Positions 8,867 to 15,998 of a DNA stretch of 64,000 bases are shown here, one piece after another. Position numbers and translations under genes: made by a program. The notes below the pieces were generated by a model, which searched no databases, was not told where the DNA came from, and worked only from the letters and a program-made list of their open reading frames with translations. Source of the stretch: Lysobacteraceae bacterium. GTDB taxonomy: Bacteria > Pseudomonadota > Gammaproteobacteria > Xanthomonadales > Xanthomonadaceae. The stretch covers positions 372,001 through 436,000 of the forward strand of contig JAEUPQ010000026.1 of assembly GCA_016789405.1 (NCBI GenBank), read 5' to 3'. Each line of letters starts with the position of its first letter. Positions within the stretch are counted from its first letter, which is position 1.

Positions 8867-9268
8867 TCACGGTCGCGTATCGGCGCCGGTGACCACGGCA
8901 CGAACCGCCAGGACTTCCTCGTGGGTCGCAGTGCGCGGAGCGGCGCCGGCGCGCTCGATGACGAATCGCAGATGGAGGTGGCCGTCATCGATCCATGGCG
9001 CCGTCATGTCCGCGGGAACCGGCAGGACGTAGGTGCCTGCGGCGTTGCCCGGGCGAATGCCATGCGGCGAAAGCGTGCCGACGAGACGTCCGTCGAGCGT
9101 GCGCACGACGACGTCCTGGCCGCTCCCGATGATGCCCAGTTCGACTTCGAGATAGACGCGCTCCCCCGGCTTCGGGAGCCGGGGGAGTGCAATCCCGTCA
9201 TGCGGTGGCCTCGCATGCACGCATGCAGCAAGCAGGACTGCGCAGGCGAGGGCGACGACGGATTGCAT
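8867..9268 (-). CDS. Small lipoprotein encoded with tyrosinase
   Basis: 133 residues with a lipoprotein signal (ACAVLLAACVHA, lipobox LAAC, Cys16). The mature part is beta-rich and has a run like VYLEVELGIIGSGQDVVVRTLDGRLVGT followed in the protein by a PADMTAPWIDD segment. I do not recognise a family. It starts 16 bp after the tyrosinase stop on the same strand, so the two probably form an operon. It could be an accessory or anchoring factor for the exported tyrosinase; that is inference from position only. Confidence 0.72.
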   Translation of the reverse strand: MQSVVALACAVLLAACVHARPPHDGIALPRLPKPGERVYLEVELGIIGSGQDVVVRTLDGRLVGTLSPHGIRPGNAAGTYVLPVPADMTAPWIDDGHLHLRFVIERAGAAPRTATHEEVLAVRAVVTGADTRP

Positions 9269-9284
9269 GGCGAGCAGTCCGTGG

Positions 9285-10919
9285 TCAGCGCACCGGAACG
9301 ATGGTCACGCCACGCACCAGCGGCGCTTCCTTCGCGCTGCCGCTGGACGGGACCAGGCGAATGTCGAGGTTCGCGCCGCCCGCGGCCAGCTGCGAGAACG
9401 CCTTCAGTCGGCGCGGCAGTGGCAGCGTGAACGTGGTGCTGTGCGACATCGCCATGCCGGGCATGCCGGGGCCGAAGAACGAGATCGTGCCGGCGTAGTA
9501 GGGACTGTCGTGATCGACGCGATCCACGTCGGCAGGCGCGTTCACCAGGACGTCGAATTCGCGCGACACCGCAAGGCCGGATGGCCGGTCGACGGTGATC
9601 TCCGCGATCAGCGTGGCGTCCTGTGTCGTCGACTGGTGCCGTTCGACCAGCGCGCGTGGCAGCGATACCATCGCGCTGTCCGCATCGACCGACGCGATCA
9701 TCGGCGCCTGCAGGCGGCGCACGCGCGGCTTCGGGATGTATTCGCTGCCGCTGCCTGGCGTGTAGTCGTAGTCGAAGGTGGACGTGCTGAATACGGCCTT
9801 CGCGGTGGTCGGGCCGACGGGATTGCCATCGGCACCGACGTAGAACAGGAACGGCTCGCTCATGAACGCGTCCGTGTCGACTTCGGGGATGATCGGCAAC
9901 TTCAGCGCCAGCTGCTTGCGCGTCCACACATCCCACAGCCGATCCATGTTGGCGTGGTGCAGGAAGAAGATCGGATCCACCGGCGACAGGAAATTGGTCA
10001 TGTTGCCGTACGGGCCGGGATCGACCGCGCCCACGCCGCCGATGCAGTTGTGCACCTTGTTGTGCGGCTGTCCTTCCAGCACCGAGAACTTGGTCGTGCC
10101 GTCCGGCTGCACCACGTGCGAACTGGTCTGCGAGCTGGTGAAACTGAGGCTGGACGTCGGGTTGTGGAAGTCGAAGGGTGCGAGCCCGCCGATGATCGTC
10201 TCCAGCGAGACGGTGCCCTGCGTCTTGGGGTCGAGCGCGCGGTTGTCGCGCGACAGGTAGCGCGCACCGCAGGTGATCGCGAAGGCCATGTTGCCGGAGA
10301 CGCCCGCATCCTGCTTCGGGCTGTAGCCGGTGACGTCGTTCCAGAAGAGGTCGAACGCGGTGTAGCCACGGGCGTCCAGTTGCTTGCGCTGCGCGGCCGA
10401 CAGCGAATTCCAGTAGTCCTTCATCGCCGGCTGGGTGAAATCGGTGAACACCTTCAGGTTGCGCGTATAGGGCGCATAGGCGCTGTCGGTCGGCGTCAGC
10501 ACGCCGTCGAACATCGCGGCAGGAATCTCCGGTTGCTTCGTCCAGTCCCAGTAGGGCATGGCGAACTCGGGATCCTTGCTGAGCGCACGGATCGTCTGCT
10601 CGAAATAGCCGACGAAGCCGCGATGCCACGCGTAGAACCACCAGTTGCCATGCGGACAATCGAGGAAGTGCGTGAAGGCATTGCGGAACCAGTTCCGTGG
10701 ATCGCTGGCGGGCAGCGCGAGCATGGCCTCGATGCCGCGCGCATAGCTGGCGAGCATGCGTTGCCCCTCCGCGCTCGCCACGTCGTGGCGACGCCAACGC
10801 GCAGGCTTCGGTGCAGGTCTGGTGCCCGCGGCGAGGGCAGTGCCTGCCTGGGCGGCGATGACCGTGCCGCCGAGGGTGGTGGCAGCGGTTCCGAGGAAAT
10901 CACGGCGTGTGATGCGCAT
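9285..10919 (-). CDS. Tat-exported tyrosinase / polyphenol oxidase
   Basis: 544 residues. The N terminus has a twin-arginine signal (TRRDFLGTAATTLGG...) so the protein is exported folded with its copper. The central domain has the CuA region (FLDCPHGNWWFYAWHRGFVG, about residues 85-110) and the CuB region (GQPHNKVHN and FFLHHANMDRLWDVW, about 280-330), the six-histidine pattern of type-3 copper proteins. These enzymes oxidise phenols to quinones. A C-terminal domain of about 190 residues follows, which in related proteins shields the active site or is a beta-barrel. It is encoded upstream of a small lipoprotein gene in an apparent operon. Confidence 0.9.
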   Translation of the reverse strand: MRITRRDFLGTAATTLGGTVIAAQAGTALAAGTRPAPKPARWRRHDVASAEGQRMLASYARGIEAMLALPASDPRNWFRNAFTHFLDCPHGNWWFYAWHRGFVGYFEQTIRALSKDPEFAMPYWDWTKQPEIPAAMFDGVLTPTDSAYAPYTRNLKVFTDFTQPAMKDYWNSLSAAQRKQLDARGYTAFDLFWNDVTGYSPKQDAGVSGNMAFAITCGARYLSRDNRALDPKTQGTVSLETIIGGLAPFDFHNPTSSLSFTSSQTSSHVVQPDGTTKFSVLEGQPHNKVHNCIGGVGAVDPGPYGNMTNFLSPVDPIFFLHHANMDRLWDVWTRKQLALKLPIIPEVDTDAFMSEPFLFYVGADGNPVGPTTAKAVFSTSTFDYDYTPGSGSEYIPKPRVRRLQAPMIASVDADSAMVSLPRALVERHQSTTQDATLIAEITVDRPSGLAVSREFDVLVNAPADVDRVDHDSPYYAGTISFFGPGMPGMAMSHSTTFTLPLPRRLKAFSQLAAGGANLDIRLVPSSGSAKEAPLVRGVTIVPVR

Positions 10920-11142
10920 CCTGTCTCTCCCTGTGCGATGACATCCAATGGTCGATGTGCCACAGGCGGCGATCAGGGCGATCGGGCCGGCCTGCTGGCG
11001 ATGTCGCGGGCGTGGATGCGGGGCGTCCTTGCCGGCCCGGTCGAGTATAGCCAGCCGTCCGTGCCCGGGTGGTATCAGTCGGTCGGGCCTGACAGGTCGG
11101 GCTCGTCCCGTGGATCAGTGCGCGATCGAGCGATGAGCCATG

Positions 11143-11982
11143 TCAGCGGCGGGTCGCAAGGACGCCGTCGAGCGCCAGTTCGGCCTTGAAGCCGGCGCGT
11201 TCGAGCCTGCGCGCGACTTCACGCGGCACGTCACGACCGCTGGTCAATCGATTCGGTGTGCCCGTGTAGTGGAACAGACGGCCGCCGCGACGCAGGACGC
11301 GTGCGAGCTGGCCATAGAAGTCCTGCGAGTAAAGTTCGCCCGCGATGCCGAACCTCGGCGGATCGTGCAGCAAGGCATCGACGGATGCGTCCGCAATCGA
11401 CGTGATCGCCTCGGCAACATCGGCGTGCGTCAGTTGCAATCGCCCACCGCTCGACGGTGCGTCCGGGTCCGGCGACCACGGATTCAACGTGCGCAGCCAC
11501 AGCACGTCGGGATTCTTCTCGAACGAAAGAATTCGGGCCGCGCCTGCTTCGAGACAGCACGCTGCGAAATAGCCGAGGCCGCCGCAGGTGTCGAGGACGA
11601 TCCTGCCGCGCGGCTGCACCAGTGCGACCTTGCGCTGCGCGTCATCGATGGGCGACGTCTTCGAGGTGGGCAGCATCTTGATGCCATCGATCTCGAAGGT
11701 GGGCGCTCCCCATTCGGTGGGGACGAGCTTGATCAGCGAGCCGGAAAAGCGTGATATCGGCGAAAATCCTTCGCCGTCCCAGTGATGGATCGCCCGGTCC
11801 TTGAGCTTGTCCGGATAGGGATAGGTCGCATCCCGCCAGTTCCAGTCTTCTGCGGACAATGCCACGGTGTCGCGGCTGCGCCCAAGGTCGAACGAGCCCG
11901 TCCAGGTCGCCGTGCCGGCCGCTCGCGCGGCATGGAGTGCTTCCGCGATCGGACGAGTGAGCAGTGGGCCAGGCGAGTGCAC
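11143..11982 (-). CDS. SAM-dependent methyltransferase, COG2521-like
   Basis: 279 residues. The start codon is GTG (CAC on the plus strand at 11980-11982). A Rossmann-type methyltransferase core begins with motif I DTCGGLGYFAACCLEAGA (about 130-147), continues with FEKNPDVLWL for the SAM ribose and HDPPRFGIAGELYSQDFYG, where the DPP motif resembles the NPP/DPP motif of enzymes acting on N6-adenine or N2-guanine. The layout matches the group annotated as predicted archaeal-type methyltransferase (COG2521), which is rare in bacteria. Substrate unknown; an RNA or small-molecule substrate is possible. Confidence 0.8.
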   Translation of the reverse strand: MHSPGPLLTRPIAEALHAARAAGTATWTGSFDLGRSRDTVALSAEDWNWRDATYPYPDKLKDRAIHHWDGEGFSPISRFSGSLIKLVPTEWGAPTFEIDGIKMLPTSKTSPIDDAQRKVALVQPRGRIVLDTCGGLGYFAACCLEAGAARILSFEKNPDVLWLRTLNPWSPDPDAPSSGGRLQLTHADVAEAITSIADASVDALLHDPPRFGIAGELYSQDFYGQLARVLRRGGRLFHYTGTPNRLTSGRDVPREVARRLERAGFKAELALDGVLATRR

Positions 11983-12139
11983 GCGAGCGATCTCCGGTGG
12001 TGTCGATTCATGGACGGCGTGGATTATCCCTCGTCCAGGTCGCCTGTGCCTGCGCCAGTGACTTGATCCATGAACTCGGGCGCTGGCCAGGAACGACGAT
12101 TCGCAGGATGATCGTCATCCAGCCTCTGTCTGAAAACGA

Positions 12140-12406
12140 ATGCCTGCCCACCGCGACCGCCGCGAATACGGACTCACGCCGGAAGATCGTGCATTCCTGA
12201 TCGCACGCAAGTTCGATGCGGCGGACGCAGCAGTGGTTGCTGCCCTGCTGGCCGCCGTCGACGATCCGACGGATCAGGTCCTCGGCGCGATCCTGTTCCT
12301 CGCACGCGCCGGGCGCATCGACGATCTTGCGGAACTTGTCCGGCTCGCGAGCGAGGATCGAGCGACCCTGTTGAATGCGGCGACCGTCAAGGATGAACGG
12401 GGCTGA
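12140..12406 (+). CDS. Small protein of unknown function
   Basis: 88 residues, predicted to be almost all helix, with a charged N terminus (MPAHRDRREYGLTPEDRAFL) and no signal peptide or membrane segment. Codon use matches the surrounding genes, which supports a real gene, but there is no strong ribosome binding site (the upstream bases are CTGAAAACGA). The repeated pattern of short amphipathic helices (AAVVAALLAAVDD, DLAELVRLASED) looks like a small HEAT-like or helix-bundle protein. No function can be assigned. Confidence 0.5.
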   Translation: MPAHRDRREYGLTPEDRAFLIARKFDAADAAVVAALLAAVDDPTDQVLGAILFLARAGRIDDLAELVRLASEDRATLLNAATVKDERG

Positions 12407-12675
12407 GGCCCGGCTCATCGCCCGCCTCGGTGGCGATGCACGATCGTACGTCGCGCAGGCATCCCTCGCCGTCTCCGCTCCGCAATGCAGATCGCATGAT
12501 GCTGGTTGCACCCTGCAAGGCGCATGACGCTTTTTACCGGGAAATCGGCGGATTTCGTCACGACAATCCGGTCAGTCGGAATCGCCGATGAATCGGCACG
12601 CGTTTCGATCGGGTGATTCATTTCCTGGCAGAAACGTGCGTGGAGACTGGCGCAAGTCATCCACGGAGAGCCGCC

Positions 12676-13842
12676 ATGTTCGCCCACACATCGCAAACGG
12701 ATTCCCTGCAGGCGAAACCGATGCCGTCGCAGGGCGTGCAACCGATGACGTCGATCGAGGCCTTGGCGGTAGCGAAGGCGCATTTCACCGCGCGCGGTTG
12801 GCGTCCCATGTCGATCCAGTCTCCCGACCTCGCCGAACGCTGCGCCGACGTGTCCGCAACGCTGTTGATGAACGATGCGGGAGGCACCGCATGGCTCAGT
12901 GCTCGCGACTGGTCTGCCTTGCCCAATCCGGTCGATGCATTCCGCAGGGAAATGATCTGCGTGCGATCCGCGAAGGTGCAGGAAGTGATCCTCGTCCATG
13001 ACGGCGATTTTCCGGAAGCCGTCGTGGAGATTGCCGCCCGCGAACCCGGCATGAAGCTGGTGGATGCGCTGGCGCTGCGATCGATGTCCGACAGTGTTCC
13101 GCCCAGCGGCGTCCATGTGCCTCCGATGTCGCGTCGCGAGCGTTTCGTGCGGCCCGCCCGCAATGCCGTCGCTTCGCTGCACGCGCAGGCGACCCGGGCC
13201 GTCGATTCGCACTTGCTGCCGGCCACCGAGCGTTTCGTGTCGAAGCGCCTTGCGCAGCGGCTGCGCCAGATGGATGGCGAACGTCGCAAGCTTCGCAACC
13301 TGGTCACTGGCGGCCTGGTGGTGATGGGGTTTGCGGTCGGCTTCCTCATGTTCAACCTGGTGGTGTTGCTGCGCGCACCGGAGGAAGCACCGGTGCCGCG
13401 TATGGCCGAGGCCGCTCGCCCGATGCTGCCCACGCCGCTGCCTCCGGCGGAGGGCTATGTTGCGCAAGCGGCCGATGTGGGTGCCTACGTGCCGGCATTC
13501 CGGACGGCTCGATCACCGCATACGATGTCACCGCAGGCGATCGGCAGCAGCATCGAGCGCTCCAGGGCGACATCACGCGCCATCGAGCCGGATGTCGTCG
13601 CCACGAGCGCCACGGTGCAACCGGGTCTGGATGATTACGCGCTGGCGCAGATGCGCGCGGATGAAGCGATGCGCGTGATTGCCGACGATACGCCGGAAAT
13701 CGACGCTGCCAGCCGCATGGCCGCTTCATGGCGGCGCAGCAACGCGATCGAAGATACGGTCGCCTCGAATGCCTCCCATACGGCCGACCCGGCCATGGTG
13801 GGCGGTGCGACGGCGCGTCCGGACCCTGCCGGCGTGGACTGA
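12676..13842 (+). CDS. Membrane protein with degenerate Mrr-like domain
   Basis: 388 residues, started at 12676 because GGAGA lies just upstream. Residues about 20-140 resemble the restriction-endonuclease-like (Mrr) fold: a helix AKAHFTARGW, a GGTAWL strand, and a later VQEVILVHDGDFPEAVVEIA...KLVDALALRSM segment corresponding to the usual IVVTSG...I-LIDG-L end of the domain. The catalytic D and QxK residues are not conserved. One membrane helix follows (about 213-235, GGLVVMGFAVGFLMFNLVVLL), then a long low-complexity tail. The tail contains ADEAMRVIADDTPEID, a motif shared with the protein at 28886, so the two look like paralogues. Role unknown. Confidence 0.7.
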   Translation: MFAHTSQTDSLQAKPMPSQGVQPMTSIEALAVAKAHFTARGWRPMSIQSPDLAERCADVSATLLMNDAGGTAWLSARDWSALPNPVDAFRREMICVRSAKVQEVILVHDGDFPEAVVEIAAREPGMKLVDALALRSMSDSVPPSGVHVPPMSRRERFVRPARNAVASLHAQATRAVDSHLLPATERFVSKRLAQRLRQMDGERRKLRNLVTGGLVVMGFAVGFLMFNLVVLLRAPEEAPVPRMAEAARPMLPTPLPPAEGYVAQAADVGAYVPAFRTARSPHTMSPQAIGSSIERSRATSRAIEPDVVATSATVQPGLDDYALAQMRADEAMRVIADDTPEIDAASRMAASWRRSNAIEDTVASNASHTADPAMVGGATARPDPAGVD

Positions 13843-13940
13843 CGGATGGTTTGCGGCGCATGCCCAAAGCGGCATGCGACCCGTCGTGCCCTGGACTACA
13901 CTTCTGGTCCCCGTACAGACGCGAACATCGAGTGACGCCA

Positions 13941-14855
13941 ATGAGCCAGGCTTTCTATCCCGTCGGAACCCCCGGGCAGCCATGGACACCCGCCGACTTC
14001 GACGCCTGGCGCGGGCGCCAGGTGAGGCACCGCAGCTATCACGATGACGTCGTCCGTGCCATCGAAGGCTTTCGTGATCGTTTCGACGTGAGCGAGTATG
14101 GCGAAGTGATCTACGGCGAGGAGCGGCATCCGCTGTTTGCGATCCGCAGCCGAGACTGGAACGATGCCTTGCCCTGCGTGCTGGTCACCGGCGGCGTGCA
14201 CGGTTACGAAACCAGTGGCGTGCATGGCGCGCTGCGCTTCGTAGACCTGCACGCGCAGGACTACGCCGGCAAGGCGAACCTGCTGGTCGCCCCATGCGTC
14301 AGTCCGTGGGCCTACGAACGAATCCACCGCTGGAATCACGATGGCGTCGATCCGAACCGCTCGTTCCGCGAACCGAGCCCCGCGCAGGAATCAGCTGCGC
14401 TCATGCGCTTGGTCGCACCGCTGCTCGGACGTTTCGTCGCCCATGTCGATCTGCACGAAACCACCGACAGCGACGAGTCCGAATTCAGACCGGCGCTTGC
14501 CGCGCGCGATGGCAAACCGTTCGAGCCGGGCCTGATTCCGGATGGTTTCTACCTGGTCGACGACACCGAGAATCCGCAGCCGGCATTCCAGGCGGCGATC
14601 ATCGCGGCCGTCGAGCGCGTGACCCATATCGCGCCGCCTGACGAGCGGGGCGAGATCATCGGTTCCGAGGTGGTGGCGCATGGCGTGATCCGCTATCCGC
14701 TGAAATCGCTGGGGCTGTGCGCCGGCATCACCGGTGCGCACTACACCACGACGACCGAGGTCTATCCCGACAGCCCGCGTGCCACGCCCGAACAGTGCAA
14801 CGAGGCCCAGGCGGTCGCGGTCTGTGCCGCCGTCGAGTTCGTGCTGGCGGGATGA
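13941..14855 (+). CDS. M14-family zinc carboxypeptidase / deacylase
   Basis: 304 residues, cytoplasmic (no signal peptide). The start at 13941 is preceded by GAGTGACGCCA and removes an unlikely upstream extension. The zinc-binding HxxE motif is H87-G-Y-E90 in GGVHGYETSG, and the third ligand is H172 in VDLHET. A glutamate typical of the M14 active site is likely TTTTEVYPDS (about residue 270). The short length and DPNRSF motif fit the M14 peptidase group that includes succinylglutamate desuccinylase-like and peptidoglycan carboxypeptidase-like enzymes. The substrate cannot be inferred from sequence. Confidence 0.82.
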   Translation: MSQAFYPVGTPGQPWTPADFDAWRGRQVRHRSYHDDVVRAIEGFRDRFDVSEYGEVIYGEERHPLFAIRSRDWNDALPCVLVTGGVHGYETSGVHGALRFVDLHAQDYAGKANLLVAPCVSPWAYERIHRWNHDGVDPNRSFREPSPAQESAALMRLVAPLLGRFVAHVDLHETTDSDESEFRPALAARDGKPFEPGLIPDGFYLVDDTENPQPAFQAAIIAAVERVTHIAPPDERGEIIGSEVVAHGVIRYPLKSLGLCAGITGAHYTTTTEVYPDSPRATPEQCNEAQAVAVCAAVEFVLAG

Positions 14856-14963
14856 TCCTGCCCCCGTTGGCGTGATTGGCAGCGCTTGGCCGTTTCGACC
14901 GGGGCCGCGCTGCTTGCCGGGAGTGGGGTAGAGTCTGGACTCCCGAACCTGCGAGGCAGTGCC

Positions 14964-15884
14964 ATGACGACTCCGCCCCGGAAGACGGCCGACGACTTCG
15001 ATCCGGAAGTGCTCCGGCTGTTCGACAAGTACGTGCACGGCGACATCGATCGCCGGGGATTCCTGCTCGGCGCCGCGCGTTTCGCGGTGGGCGCGACCAC
15101 GGCCGCCGGCCTGCTCGCCGCACTGACGCCGCAGTTTGCGATGGCGCAACAGGTCAAGCCGGACGACAGGCGCATCAAGACCGAATACCTCGAATTCCCC
15201 TCGCCCGATGGTTACGGAACGGCGCGCGGATACCTCGCCAGGCCGGCGAAGTCGCGCAAGCCGCTGCCGGTCGTGCTGGTCGTGCACGAGAACCGCGGCC
15301 TCAATCCGCACATCGAGGATGTCACGCGCCGCCTCGCGCTCGAGAACTTCATCGCGTTCGCCCCTGACGCTCTGTTCCCGATTGGTGGATATCCCGGCGA
15401 CGAAGACAAGGCGAGGGCGAGCTTCCAGACGCTGGACCAGGCGAAGACACGCCAGGACTTCCTTGCTGCCGCGCGCATGTTGCGGAGCATCAAGGGCGGC
15501 AATGGTCGCCTCGGCGTCGTCGGCTTCTGCTATGGCGGCGCGATGGCCAATTTCCTCGCGACGCAGCTGCCGGACCTGGAGGCCGCCGTTCCGTTCTACG
15601 GCAGCGCACCCAAGCCGGAAGACGTGCCGAACATCAAGGCCGAGCTCCTGGTGGTGCTGGCCGGCAACGACGAACGCGTCAATGCCGGTTGGCCCGCGTA
15701 CGAGGCCGCGCTCAAGCAGGCCGGCACACGCTACGCGCTCTACCAGCCGGCGAACACGCAGCATGGCTTCAACAACGACACCACGCCGCGCTATGACGAA
15801 GCAGCCGCACGCGAAGCCTGGTCGCGCACGCTGGCATTGTTCGAACGCACGCTGCGTCGTGCCAAGGCTTCGGACAATTCCTGA
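14964..15884 (+). CDS. Tat-exported dienelactone hydrolase-family protein
   Basis: 306 residues. The start at 14964 gives a Tat-like N terminus (DIDRRGFLLGAARFAVGATTAAG, cleavage near AMA at about residue 55). The alpha/beta-hydrolase domain has the cysteine nucleophile C189 in GFCYGGAM, aspartate D236 in AGNDERV and histidine H267 in QHGFNND, the Cys-Asp-His triad of dienelactone hydrolases. The motif HENRGLNPHIEDVTRRLA is also family-typical. Many exported members act on ester or lactone substrates that are not defined, so dienelactone itself should not be assumed. It converges on the TonB-dependent receptor gene. Confidence 0.88.
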   Translation: MTTPPRKTADDFDPEVLRLFDKYVHGDIDRRGFLLGAARFAVGATTAAGLLAALTPQFAMAQQVKPDDRRIKTEYLEFPSPDGYGTARGYLARPAKSRKPLPVVLVVHENRGLNPHIEDVTRRLALENFIAFAPDALFPIGGYPGDEDKARASFQTLDQAKTRQDFLAAARMLRSIKGGNGRLGVVGFCYGGAMANFLATQLPDLEAAVPFYGSAPKPEDVPNIKAELLVVLAGNDERVNAGWPAYEAALKQAGTRYALYQPANTQHGFNNDTTPRYDEAAAREAWSRTLALFERTLRRAKASDNS

Positions 15885-15950
15885 CTCGTATGCAAGACCT
15901 GCTGGCAGCCAAAGCTCGCGCAACAGACAGGCGCGTCGATCGCAAAAGAA

Positions 15951-15975
15951 GAAGGGCGGCCAATGGCCGCCCTTC
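15951..15975 (-). terminator. Rho-independent terminator of the TonB-dependent receptor gene
   Basis: A perfect 11-bp stem (15951-15961 with 15965-15975) and a 3-nt loop. On the minus strand it is followed by TTCTTTTGCG, a T-rich run. It sits 24 bp beyond the receptor stop codon and also lies after the convergent hydrolase gene. Confidence 0.8.
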
Positions 15976-15998
15976 TCGTGTCGCAACAACCGGATGTC

